Assembly: GCA_944393245.1 (NCBI GenBank) | Contig: CALXZM010000002.1 | Location: 124,001-188,000, forward strand | DNA: 64,000 nt | Direction: 5' to 3' | DNA from: an uncultured Alphaproteobacteria bacterium | GTDB lineage: Bacteria > Pseudomonadota > Alphaproteobacteria > Rs-D84 | Part shown: one piece after another, positions 1 through 7,297 of the stretch | Layout of the letters: each line of letters opens with the position of its first letter | How positions within the stretch are numbered: the first letter of the stretch is position 1 | The notes under the pieces: generated by a model | The model's database searches: none | Seen by the model: only the letters and a program-made list of their open reading frames with translations | What the model was told of the DNA's origin: nothing | Position numbers and translations under genes: made by a program

Positions 1-727
1 ATTTAAAGCCTGCGCCCATTGACCAAGTGTCATTGAACTGATAAAACGCGTTCAGGCCAAAATTAATTTCTGTTGTGGATTTCAAATCAACGGAAATTTC
101 AGATGGAATGCCCGCCAATGCCAACATTCCGCTCATTTCCGCATTCAAACCAGCAATATCAATAACGTTGTTGCTGTTACCGAATGTTTTCAAAACTTCC
201 ACAAACGCGCTGGTGGTCAGTTTGCTCCACGTTTTACCGAAGCGAACCCCAACATCCGCACCCCAACGACCGTTGGAATAGTTGTCATACTGGAAGCCGG
301 TCGCGGTATATGCACCACGCATTTTGTTAATACCGCCCAAGTGAGCATCGGCATAGATATCCAACACAATATCGTCGGACGTTTCAACCGCACGCCAAAT
401 CAGTCCCAAACGGCCGTGATTCATACCCTTGCGGTCAATATCGGCATCGTGTGTGTATGCAAACGCACCACGAATTGCAATGCGGTCTGTGATACCGATA
501 CCTAAATCTTCCTGAATACGCCAAATTGGGAATTCAACTTCGCCATCGTGGCCCTTCATTTTATGTGCATCGGAACTGTCCGCAACCTTTAACATCAATC
601 CGCCTGATGTTTTTGAATAAAATTCACCGGCTGTCGGCATGTATAACGGATTTTCCAAATTAGCAGCCATCGCAGGTGTTGCCAAAACAGATGCGGCAAC
701 CGCCAATTTTAAACTTTTTTTCATCAT
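1..727 (-). CDS. Outer-membrane beta-barrel protein, 3' part outside the window
   Basis: The reverse strand reads from an ATG at 727 (or the adjacent ATG at 724) to the window edge without a stop, about 241 residues. A Lys-rich start, hydrophobic core and an Ala-x-Ala cleavage site (TPAMAAN) form a clear signal peptide. The rest alternates polar and aromatic residues in short amphipathic stretches, as in barrel strands, with motifs such as GRWGADVGVRFG. An AAGGAG site at 732-737 is spaced better for the ATG at 724. Two 14-bp repeats lie upstream. No specific transport family is recognised; a porin-like or autotransporter-barrel role is inference. The C-terminal strand, which would carry the BAM-recognition aromatic residue, is missing. 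Confidence 0.7.
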   Translation of the reverse strand, partial: MMKKSLKLAVAASVLATPAMAANLENPLYMPTAGEFYSKTSGGLMLKVADSSDAHKMKGHDGEVEFPIWRIQEDLGIGITDRIAIRGAFAYTHDADIDRKGMNHGRLGLIWRAVETSDDIVLDIYADAHLGGINKMRGAYTATGFQYDNYSNGRWGADVGVRFGKTWSKLTTSAFVEVLKTFGNSNNVIDIAGLNAEMSGMLALAGIPSEISVDLKSTTEINFGLNAFYQFNDTWSMGAGFK

Positions 728-764
728 TTAACTCCTTGTATTGTGATGAAGTAATCACACGGCC

Positions 765-815
765 CCCATTATTGGCAAAACCGCGGGTCATATCCGCCCC
801 GCCCATTATTGGCAA
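765..815 (-). promoter_or_regulatory. Two tandem copies of a 14-bp motif upstream of the barrel gene
   Basis: CCCATTATTGGCAA occurs exactly at 765-778 and 802-815, starts 37 bp apart, 38-91 bp upstream of the barrel gene start. On the coding strand each copy begins TTGCCA, so either could serve as a -35 element, or the pair could be an activator or repressor site. The function is inferred. Confidence 0.4.
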
Positions 816-955
816 CAGTGCGTTTTTATGATATAACCATATTTAGGGTGCTATATTATGTGAATAAAGTCAAAGACTAATTTACCATGACTTGTAATAT
901 CAGCAAACCGACCTATAATATCATGAACAAGGTTTTTAATCCCAAGGGGGTTCGC

Positions 956-1510
956 ATGAACGACGATTTTAACAAAAATATGCAGATTATTACAGGTGCC
1001 AATCCGCAAAACAGCACGGTCAAACAACTGACAGATGCCGACAAGAAAAAAATTTCTGATGCTTATTTTAACTTGTTCTTTAACCTGACGTTTACAAATT
1101 GGATACGGGGCGGAAATTTGGGTAATGCATGGTACAAGGCATTGTCACAAATCAAACAATTCGTGGGCGCAAAACAACCGTCTAATCCAGCAACAATGTA
1201 CATGCGTCAAATTTGTGCGGCGCATAATGCACGTTGGGCCCAGGTTATGATGACCAACAAACATCGCGATGATGTGTTGGATGCCACCCCAGAACAAAAA
1301 CAACAGTGGAATGCGCGCACGGCACAAAATACCACCAATGCGCTAAAAATATTAAATGACACCGTTGCCGCATATACAGCAACACAACAAAAAGACACCC
1401 AGCAATCGCAAGTGTCACAATCAGACGCAATCAAAATCGCCGCACAAAAAATGCAGATGATGATATTGATGCAAATGCGTCAAAAGCAAAATGGTGGAAT
1501 GGTCGCATAA
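956..1510 (+). CDS. Hypothetical protein, Gln/Met-rich C-terminus
   Basis: The protein is 184 residues from the ATG at 956, chosen because AAGGGGG lies just upstream at 944-950. An in-frame ATG at 887 would add 23 residues but has no visible ribosome site. There is no signal peptide or membrane segment. It is mostly predicted helix, Asn/Gln-rich, with aromatic positions in the first half (FNLFFNLTFTNW) and a Met/Gln-rich basic tail (KMQMMILMQMRQK). A strong terminator follows directly. I do not recognise the family. Good start context, own terminator and the absence of a better reading on the other strand make it likely to be real. Confidence 0.6.
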   Translation: MNDDFNKNMQIITGANPQNSTVKQLTDADKKKISDAYFNLFFNLTFTNWIRGGNLGNAWYKALSQIKQFVGAKQPSNPATMYMRQICAAHNARWAQVMMTNKHRDDVLDATPEQKQQWNARTAQNTTNALKILNDTVAAYTATQQKDTQQSQVSQSDAIKIAAQKMQMMILMQMRQKQNGGMVA

Positions 1511-1513
1511 AAT

Positions 1514-1539
1514 ATCCCGCAATTTTTGCGGGATTTTTT
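1514..1539. terminator. Bidirectional rho-independent terminator
   Basis: Stem ATCCCGC/GCGGGAT with a 7-nt AT-rich loop and a T-run. It lies between the convergent hypothetical gene and the U32 gene and can serve both. Confidence 0.8.
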
Positions 1540-2782
1540 ATTTATGTTTATATGCAAAAACACATGGCACTAATTTATTTATATCCGCCGCGCCAAACCA
1601 CGCACGCGGTATAATCACAGAATTATTTTGACCAGCCGACATTTTGGGCTGTATCGCGCCTGTATCTGCATTTATAATTTGCGACAATTTAATGGGTATA
1701 TCTTTATCATCCCCAGGAACAATAAAATATATCGTATCACCCGCAATGATTTCATTGCGTAATTCCATTATGATTTTGTCGGAATCTGTGGCCGTTATTA
1801 CGCCCGCCGCATGCCAATCTGATACAGAACGCGCCGTTTCATAATTATGTGCATCCGGCCCGACCGGCCCATCAAAAAACGCCGTTGTATAACCACGTGT
1901 TTCCAAACGATTTAACATTTCCATAAATGGCCCAACATCAAAATTATCTGGATCACGCGCATATGCATCCATTGCGCAACGATATGCATGCACCACAGAA
2001 CCAACATAATATTCACTGCGGTTGCGGCCCTCTATCTTTAATGAATCAGGACGCGATTCCAATACTTCACGCAGGCGCGGCATTAAACATAAATCACGCG
2101 AATTCATAATGTACGCGCCACGATTATCTTCTGTAATTGGCATTTCAATGCCCGATTCATGTTCACGCAAAATCACATCGTATTTCCACCGGCATAATTG
2201 CGCACATGCACCACGATTTGCCGGACGCCCAGTAATAAAGTTTGACAACAGGCACCGCCCAGAATAACTCATGCACATTGCACCATGAATAAAAATTTCC
2301 AATCCTGTATCCGGACACTTTTCACGAATTATTTTAAATTCAGAATGCGGTACTTCACGTGCCAATACACATAAACTGGCACCCGCATTTTGCCAAAATT
2401 TGACAGATTCGGCCGAACAAATATTTGCCTGGGTCGATATGTGTATTGGCATATCCGGGAAATTTTCACGCACCCACATCATCACGCCTGGGTCCGCGAC
2501 AATTAATGCATCTGGTCGTAAATATTCAATAACTTCTGCGACCCGCGGCATATTGTCAAAATCGCGTTCATGGGCAAACAAATTAAACGCCAGGTACACT
2601 TTACGACCGGCGGCATGTGCTAAATCGATTCCGGTCCGCACCTGGTCAACCGTGATTTTTGCGCGTGCCCGCATTGAAAAACCCGGCAATCCGGCGTAAA
2701 TTGCATCCGCCCCATACAGAATCGCCGTTTTAAATGCGTCCAATGTTCCAGCCGGTGCCAATAATTCAGGTAATTTTATCAT
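1538..2782 (-). CDS. trhP: U32-family protein, TrhP/YegQ-like (tRNA hydroxylation)
   Basis: This 414-residue protein begins with the U32 N-terminus (PELLAPAGTLDAFKTAI, then YGADAIYAG). It carries the family signature at about residues 162-198: EIFIHGAMC, SGRC, NRGACAQLCR. Cys170, Cys177, Cys193 and Cys197 are the candidate iron-sulfur ligands. U32 proteins of this branch (YegQ/TrhP in Escherichia coli, YrrN/YrrO in Bacillus) make 5-hydroxyuridine at wobble U34 of certain tRNAs using prephenate. Older annotation calls them collagenase-like peptidases. The substrate is assigned from family knowledge; RlhA and UbiU/V are relatives. The gene is monocistronic, ends in a shared terminator, and its start codon at 2782 has no strong Shine-Dalgarno sequence. 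Confidence 0.8.
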   Translation of the reverse strand: MIKLPELLAPAGTLDAFKTAILYGADAIYAGLPGFSMRARAKITVDQVRTGIDLAHAAGRKVYLAFNLFAHERDFDNMPRVAEVIEYLRPDALIVADPGVMMWVRENFPDMPIHISTQANICSAESVKFWQNAGASLCVLAREVPHSEFKIIREKCPDTGLEIFIHGAMCMSYSGRCLLSNFITGRPANRGACAQLCRWKYDVILREHESGIEMPITEDNRGAYIMNSRDLCLMPRLREVLESRPDSLKIEGRNRSEYYVGSVVHAYRCAMDAYARDPDNFDVGPFMEMLNRLETRGYTTAFFDGPVGPDAHNYETARSVSDWHAAGVITATDSDKIIMELRNEIIAGDTIYFIVPGDDKDIPIKLSQIINADTGAIQPKMSAGQNNSVIIPRAWFGAADINKLVPCVFAYKHK

Positions 2783-2839
2783 AGTAACTATATTTTTTAC
2801 TGATATTTTAATAATGCAAGTAAATTATGATTTTTTAAC

Positions 2840-2868
2840 TTGAAATATTTAACATAACAAGGTATAGT
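2840..2868 (+). promoter_or_regulatory. Sigma-70-type promoter of tRNA-Thr
   Basis: -35 TTGAAA (2840-2845), 17-bp spacer, -10 TATAGT (2863-2868). The predicted transcription start is a few bases before the mature tRNA 5' end at 2879. Confidence 0.7.
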
Positions 2869-2878
2869 AAAGCACATT

Positions 2879-2954
2879 GCCGGATTAGCTCAGCTGGTAG
2901 AGCGGCTGATTTGTAATCAGTAGGTCGTTGGTTCAAGTCCGACATCCGGCACCA
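2879..2954 (+). tRNA. tRNA-Thr (TGT anticodon)
   Basis: A 76-nt cloverleaf with encoded CCA. The acceptor stem GCCGGAT pairs with ATCCGGC at 2944-2950, with discriminator A at 2951 and CCA at 2952-2954. The anticodon loop TTTGTAA gives TGT, reading ACA (Thr). The T-arm has GTTCAAG. A consensus promoter lies just upstream and a hairpin terminator just downstream, so it is a single-gene transcription unit. Confidence 0.95.
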
Positions 2955-2962
2955 TGATAAAC

Positions 2963-2987
2963 ACACCGCCCATGTGGGCGGTGTTTT
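2963..2987 (+). terminator. Terminator of tRNA-Thr
   Basis: A 9-bp GC-rich stem (ACACCGCCC / GGGCGGTGT) with an ATGT loop, followed by a T-rich stretch, 9 nt after the tRNA CCA. Confidence 0.8.
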
Positions 2988-3048
2988 ATTATACCAGGCA
3001 TAATGTTACGTTATAAAGAACAGTTCGTAACAGTACAGTGATTTATAT

Positions 3049-3080
3049 ACTCACAACCGCCCATGTGGGCGGTTGTGAGT
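3049..3080. repeat. Second hairpin sharing its core with the tRNA-Thr terminator
   Basis: A perfect 14-bp stem (3049-3062 with 3067-3080) around an ATGT loop. Its central 16 nt, CCGCCCATGTGGGCGG, are identical to the tRNA-Thr terminator 90 bp upstream. It has no T-run on either side, so it is a poor intrinsic terminator. It lies between that terminator and the convergent gene ending at 3102. Confidence 0.6.
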
Positions 3081-3101
3081 GTGCGGATTGCAGAAAGCGT
3101 A

Positions 3102-3659
3102 TTATTTCTTCTTTTTATTATTTTTTGATTGTGATTTTTGACGGGATTTTTTATTTTGATTTTCACGTTCGTAATCTGTGTATTCTGTATCATCGTCGTC
3201 ATCATCGTATGGAACATATTCATCGTATTCAACATCTATATCCCCATAACGGCCATCCATAATGTCGTTCAACATTTTGCGCGCACGCGGATTACGGTTT
3301 GAATATTTCTTTAATCCGACAACCAATGCGGCGGCTATCATTTTTTCCATGTCGCCACTGGATACACTTTCGGATACGCGATCACGAATATTTGACGCCA
3401 TATTTTTTACTGCATGTTTGGCTTTATAAAACAAAGAATGACGACGGCGGACATGTTCAACAATTTCCATAATCCACATTAATATCAAAAACAATAACGC
3501 CGGAACCGCAAAGCATACAATAAAATATTTAAATACATGGTCATCACAGAACATTGTGCCAAACATCGCATCACACGTGCGACTGCAATGCAACAATATA
3601 ACAGCGACGATTTCGTATATCGTCAGAACGGTTAAACAAATTTTTGATTTTAGAAACAT
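3102..3659 (-). CDS. Hypothetical membrane protein with acidic then poly-Lys tail
   Basis: This 185-residue protein has AAAGGAG well placed before the ATG at 3659. Two hydrophobic segments (about residues 8-27 and 43-66) suggest an inner-membrane hairpin. A basic region follows, then a highly acidic run near residues 138-158 that includes six consecutive Asp, and a tail ending in repeated Lys. Three Cys lie in or near the short loop between the helices. No family is recognised. An 18-bp sequence lies 45 nt upstream of the start and recurs at nearly the same distance before the next gene, suggesting shared control. The charged tail could bind nucleic acid or protein, but this is speculation. 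Confidence 0.6.
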   Translation of the reverse strand: MFLKSKICLTVLTIYEIVAVILLHCSRTCDAMFGTMFCDDHVFKYFIVCFAVPALLFLILMWIMEIVEHVRRRHSLFYKAKHAVKNMASNIRDRVSESVSSGDMEKMIAAALVVGLKKYSNRNPRARKMLNDIMDGRYGDIDVEYDEYVPYDDDDDDTEYTDYERENQNKKSRQKSQSKNNKKKK

Positions 3660-3703
3660 TTCTCTCTCCTTTGGACTATATTATTGTTACTGATTTAATA
3701 AAT

Positions 3704-3721
3704 AAAATCATCAGGAACAAA
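3704..3721 (-). promoter_or_regulatory. 18-bp upstream motif, copy 1
   Basis: On the coding strand the motif reads TTTGTTCCTGATGATTTT. It ends 45 nt upstream of the start at 3659. The identical 18-mer sits 43 nt upstream of the barrel gene start at 4481. It may be a promoter element or regulator site; the function is inferred from position only. Confidence 0.5.
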
Positions 3722-3737
3722 TCCCGCGTACAATCAA

Positions 3738-4481
3738 CTAAAAACTGATAAAGCGAATTCCCATCATCACCATCCAATCATTACGATGCCAATTTCCACC
3801 CAGGCGATGACCCGCACGAATCCACGCACCGGTTGTTTTGTTTAACATGGTGCCCAATTCAAATTCTGTGGAAAATTCCTGGTGACCGGTTTCATAGTTT
3901 ACCCAAACCTGGGGATCGGCCAAAATCCACCATCCTTTGTTTGACGCATAGCCTAATAATATTCTGTATTGGCCCTGGTTTATATCTGGTGCGATGTCGG
4001 GATCGGTGTTATGCAATGAAATAAATTGCTTTGCCACCAATGCGCCGAACACATTGTGTCCAAATGAATAAACATACCCCAAAATTGGATCAAATGTATA
4101 CTGTTGGGCCCCCAGGGTATCTTCGGTTGCGGTCGGTAATAAAAATTCCGCCGCGCCAATCAACGTATGCCGGCCCCATGTATGTTGGGCGCGCCCGCGC
4201 ACAGTCATATCGCCAATGCCATTGTCCGATGTGCCACGGCCACTGTAACGCAAAATTGGTAATTCTGCGTTAATGCCGAACACACGTTTTATTGCATGAT
4301 CGTATTTTAATGTTAACGATGTAATTGACGAATCACCAAACGCACGCAGTTGCGGCAATAATTCTATTTTGGTCAAATTATCGGCCGGATTAATACCACG
4401 CGCTGTATCCCCTGCATCGGCGGCCCATACATTTGGGGTGACCAACACAATCGTTAAAATTGTAAATATTGTTTTTTTCAT
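3738..4481 (-). CDS. Outer-membrane beta-barrel protein
   Basis: A 247-residue protein with a signal peptide (MKKTIFTILTIVLV... VWAADA, cleavage near residue 20) followed by about 225 residues of alternating hydrophobic and polar strands rich in Gly, Tyr and Trp. The last residue is Phe (GIRFISF), the usual BAM-recognition end of an outer-membrane barrel. Motifs such as PILGYVYSFG, and a barrel of about 12 short strands, recall the loosely defined transporter/phenol-degradation MetA-type barrel group, but I would not assign a substrate. A GGGGG ribosome site lies 6 nt before the ATG. The 18-bp shared motif lies 43 nt upstream of the start, after the terminator of the cvpA-like gene. Confidence 0.7.
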   Translation of the reverse strand: MKKTIFTILTIVLVTPNVWAADAGDTARGINPADNLTKIELLPQLRAFGDSSITSLTLKYDHAIKRVFGINAELPILRYSGRGTSDNGIGDMTVRGRAQHTWGRHTLIGAAEFLLPTATEDTLGAQQYTFDPILGYVYSFGHNVFGALVAKQFISLHNTDPDIAPDINQGQYRILLGYASNKGWWILADPQVWVNYETGHQEFSTEFELGTMLNKTTGAWIRAGHRLGGNWHRNDWMVMMGIRFISF

Positions 4482-4523
4482 TTATTCCCCCTGTATGAAA
4501 ATATTGTGACAGGGACAAATAAA

Positions 4524-4541
4524 AAAATCATCAGGAACAAA
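4524..4541 (-). promoter_or_regulatory. 18-bp upstream motif, copy 2
   Basis: Exact copy of the 18-mer at 3704-3721, in the same orientation and 43 nt before the barrel gene start. Its 5' end overlaps the T-run of the preceding terminator. Confidence 0.5.
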
Positions 4542-4561
4542 AACCGCCGCAAATGCGGCGG
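4539..4561 (-). terminator. Rho-independent terminator after the cvpA-like gene
   Basis: Stem CCGCCGC/GCGGCGG with a 4-nt loop. On the minus strand it is followed by TTTTTGTTC. It lies 20 nt beyond the stop codon of the CvpA-family gene. Confidence 0.85.
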
Positions 4562-4581
4562 ATATTCAATTGAAAATTATT

Positions 4582-5460
4582 TTAATCAGATGTTACCGGG
4601 GCATCCGCACTGCCATACTGGGGCGATGCATCCGCCGCGCCAAAATCATCCGCAGCATTTTCCATCGCGGCCGTCGCAGCCGCCGTGGAATCCGTAGCAT
4701 TTTGAACAGGTTCCTGTACGGCATTATCGGATTCAGCCGCAGTGGCGCGTTCCTCTTCGGCCAGGGCCGCATTTTCAATTTGCAGCAACTGTTTTTCCAA
4801 TGCGGAACGTTCCGATGATTTGTATCCTGTTTCACCCGCAGAACCCGCGGAATCAGATTCTGTACCAGTGGCCTTGGATACAGCGGGATTAATCAGATTT
4901 TCAAATATTTCCTGGCTGGCCTGGGTGCCGGTCATATCACGTGCCAACAATTTACTGCCGGGGCCGGGGAAAAACCATTCATCCAATTTAACCGCAGTTA
5001 ATTGCATAATCGGGCGCGTTCTGGCATTTTCAACCCATGGTGCCAAACGTGGCGCATCAGAATAATACCACAGCGCGCACCAATAAACGATACCCATTAT
5101 AACAATTCCACGAATTATGCCGAATATGATTCCCAACGTTCTGTCGGTTACATTCATAATACTGTTTTGTATTTTTTCGCGCAGACGTTGATTAAAAAAT
5201 CCAACCAACATCAATATCACAAAGAAAACAATAAAATACGATGCAACCAGTGTACCAACAGTGGATGCGGACAAATCAAACCAACCCTGTAATAACTTGT
5301 CCAGCAGGGGGGAAATAAATCGCGCAGCAAATGCCGCAATTACCCACGACAATGTCGCGACGGTTTCAAATATACCGCCACGAATTGTCGCCCAAATTGT
5401 GGATGCAATCAAAACACCCACATAAATGTAATCCAAAGTAGTCAAATCAAACATCGGCAA
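4582..5460 (-). CDS. cvpA: CvpA family membrane protein
   Basis: The protein is 292 residues. The N-terminal 170 residues match the CvpA family: LDYIYVGVLIASTIWATIRGGIFE at the start, then three further hydrophobic segments, with the TDRTLGIIFGIIRGI motif at about residues 105-119. CvpA proteins are inner-membrane proteins needed for colicin V production in E. coli and for bile-acid tolerance or envelope homeostasis in several bacteria; the mechanism is unknown. The C-terminal 100 residues are a low-complexity Ala/Glu/Asp/Ser tail, much longer than in the E. coli protein (about 162 residues) and probably cytoplasmic and disordered. In many alphaproteobacteria cvpA precedes purF; here it follows a thioredoxin-fold gene on the same strand, probably co-transcribed. 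Confidence 0.85.
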   Translation of the reverse strand: MPMFDLTTLDYIYVGVLIASTIWATIRGGIFETVATLSWVIAAFAARFISPLLDKLLQGWFDLSASTVGTLVASYFIVFFVILMLVGFFNQRLREKIQNSIMNVTDRTLGIIFGIIRGIVIMGIVYWCALWYYSDAPRLAPWVENARTRPIMQLTAVKLDEWFFPGPGSKLLARDMTGTQASQEIFENLINPAVSKATGTESDSAGSAGETGYKSSERSALEKQLLQIENAALAEEERATAAESDNAVQEPVQNATDSTAAATAAMENAADDFGAADASPQYGSADAPVTSD

Positions 5461-5492
5461 ATCCCAATACTATGTTCAAAGATTAAAAGATT

Positions 5493-6080
5493 TTATTTTT
5501 TCTTTTTATCTTTTTTGACCAGTACAAATGCCAATGCCGCGACCAATACTATTAACAATACATAGAAATAAACCGGTGAAGCACTGTTATTTTTTTTTTC
5601 ATCGGCCGCAGCCTGGGCAGCGGCAGCCGCCGCATTATATTCAGTTATCGCCTGTTGACGGTCTGAATGTTTTGCCTTAAAATCGTCCGGATTTTCTTCT
5701 AGCATTTTTTTGTTTTCAGCGGCCTGTTGTTTGTCGGCATCAGACAGGTCTGCTTCCACTGCGTCACGCAATTCCTGTTGCATAAAATCGGCATAGCCCT
5801 GGAAACATTTGTCGCCGACCACAATTACCGGCACACCGCCACTTTCATATCCGCATTTTTCCAATACATCCTGAAATTTTGGTAAATTTGCCTGGTCCGT
5901 GACATTTACCTGAACAACACGCAATTTCGGATATTCATATACAATACGATTCACAAAAAAATCGCGTGCATGATGACAATGCGGGCAAAATGGCGAATAA
6001 TATAATGTTATATCTGCCGCAGATGCAGCACCGCAAAAAAACAACCCAATTAATGCGGAAAAAATGGATAACTTTTTCAT
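5493..6080 (-). CDS. Membrane-anchored thioredoxin-fold protein (CPHC motif)
   Basis: The protein is 195 residues from the ATG at 6080, preceded by AAAGGAG; upstream in-frame codons to 6125 lack this context. A signal peptide (cleavage near ASAA, residue 21) leads into a thioredoxin/glutaredoxin-like fold beginning ITLYYSPFCPHCHHA, with Cys32-Pro-His-Cys35, the DsbA-type active site, and a cis-Pro region GGVPVIVV. A charged Ala/Gln-rich helix follows. The protein ends with one membrane helix (about residues 170-188) and a Lys-rich tail facing the cytoplasm. Family knowledge suggests periplasmic thiol-disulfide exchange. Whether it oxidises, reduces or only senses cannot be read from sequence. 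It lies 33 nt upstream of cvpA, probably in one operon. Confidence 0.75.
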   Translation of the reverse strand: MKKLSIFSALIGLFFCGAASAADITLYYSPFCPHCHHARDFFVNRIVYEYPKLRVVQVNVTDQANLPKFQDVLEKCGYESGGVPVIVVGDKCFQGYADFMQQELRDAVEADLSDADKQQAAENKKMLEENPDDFKAKHSDRQQAITEYNAAAAAAQAAADEKKNNSASPVYFYVLLIVLVAALAFVLVKKDKKKK

Positions 6081-6242
6081 AATTTCTCCTTTGTCTTGAA
6101 TTGGATTATAAAAATCCATTCGCATCGGTGCAAGCCATTTTTAACAATCTGGGCGGAAAATTTTTCTGTTGAGTTTTTATTTGCTGAATGCAAAATACAA
6201 ATGTAAACCAGGTAATTATATAAAACAAAGGGGAAAATTAAT

Positions 6243-6830
6243 ATGTATTCTTTGAATCAATTTCCATTACAATTTTCAGTATCGGCGTTGGAACCATATA
6301 TGTCTGCGGAAACTTTGAATTGCCACCATGGCAAACATTTGGCAACATATATAAAAAATTTAAACGATTTGTCGGCGGGTACTGAATATGCCGATATGCC
6401 ATTGTATGATATAATTATTAAGTCCGTGGCCGATAATAACGCAAAAAAAATTTTCAATAATGCGGCCCAGGTGTTTAATCATGATTTCTTTTTTAAATGC
6501 ATGACTGTAAATGGGGGCGGTAACGTACCAGATGAAATTGCGGACGCGTTCGGTGATGCCAACAAATTTATTACAGAATTCAAGGCCGCAGCCGCCAGTG
6601 TTTTCGGCAGCGGTTGGGCGTGGTTGGTGCGCGATAATGGTCAAATCAAAATAATGACAACGGCAAACGCAGATACCCCAATTGCACATGGAATAAAACC
6701 ACTGATGGCATTGGATGTTTGGGAACACGCTTATTATCTGGATTATCAAAATCGCCGGGCTGATTTCATAGATGCGTTTTTATCCCATCTGATAAATTGG
6801 GATTTTGTTCGCGAAAACATGCAGCAATAA
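6243..6830 (+). CDS. sodB: Superoxide dismutase, Fe-type
   Basis: The protein is 195 residues, full length for the Fe/Mn-SOD family. The metal ligands are His28, His80, Asp158 and His162 (the last two in DVWEHAYYLDY). Tyr36 is the gateway tyrosine. Gln77 next to the second ligand, and ADTP rather than QDSP near residue 145, favour iron over manganese. It converts superoxide to oxygen and hydrogen peroxide, and with no signal peptide it should be cytoplasmic. An AAAGGGGA ribosome site precedes the ATG, and a rho-independent terminator follows at once, so it is monocistronic. Its presence implies at least transient oxygen exposure. Confidence 0.95.
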   Translation: MYSLNQFPLQFSVSALEPYMSAETLNCHHGKHLATYIKNLNDLSAGTEYADMPLYDIIIKSVADNNAKKIFNNAAQVFNHDFFFKCMTVNGGGNVPDEIADAFGDANKFITEFKAAAASVFGSGWAWLVRDNGQIKIMTTANADTPIAHGIKPLMALDVWEHAYYLDYQNRRADFIDAFLSHLINWDFVRENMQQ

Positions 6831-6832
6831 AA

Positions 6833-6856
6833 AATGGGGCCAATGCCCCATTTTTT
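6833..6856 (+). terminator. Terminator of sodB
   Basis: Stem AATGGGGC/GCCCCATT with a CAAT loop and T-run, 2 nt after the sodB stop. Confidence 0.85.
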
Positions 6857-7020
6857 ATGCACATAATCGCGACGGTATATAATCCTGTGGAAAATGTGGA
6901 AATGACGATATATAATATCATTTGCATTGGGTGACCTGTGCGGGTGTGATTACACAAAAAGACATCCACCCCAACCCAAAAAGTTGGTGGTATTTTTATC
7001 TTTTATGATGGAGAGAGATT

Positions 7021-7287
7021 ATGACCCAAAATGAATTGTATGATATTTTCACTGTAAAAACAGATACCATACCATCCAAAGAAATTTATTATCAAAAACT
7101 GGGTCAGGTATTGAATAAAGTAAGAACTGATTGCAATATATCCCCACAACAGGTTCAAAAAGAAACCGGCATCACAATGCATAAATTACAAGAGTATGAA
7201 GCCGGTAATTGTGAAATACCTATTTATGACCTGTTGGTGTTGTTAAGTTTTTTTGAATCAACAAACCTGTTTGATATTATAAGTTAA
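7021..7287 (+). CDS. Small HTH (XRE/Cro-like) regulator
   Basis: This 88-residue protein has a Cro/CI-type helix-turn-helix at about residues 27-77: LGQVLNKVRTDCNISPQQVQKETG followed by MHKLQEYEAGNCEIPIYDLL, with the usual glutamate in the YEAG turn. A GGAGAGAG ribosome site lies just upstream. A GC-rich inverted repeat and a short T-run lie between about 6967 and 7000 in the leader. The target is unknown. It could repress its own leader or control the divergent neighbourhood; no toxin, phage or restriction partner is adjacent. Confidence 0.75.
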   Translation: MTQNELYDIFTVKTDTIPSKEIYYQKLGQVLNKVRTDCNISPQQVQKETGITMHKLQEYEAGNCEIPIYDLLVLLSFFESTNLFDIIS

Positions 7288-7297
7288 CACTTTGTGC

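Noticed and set aside
2963-3080. CRISPR-like repeats
   Set aside because: Only two copies, each itself a hairpin, with no regular spacer array.
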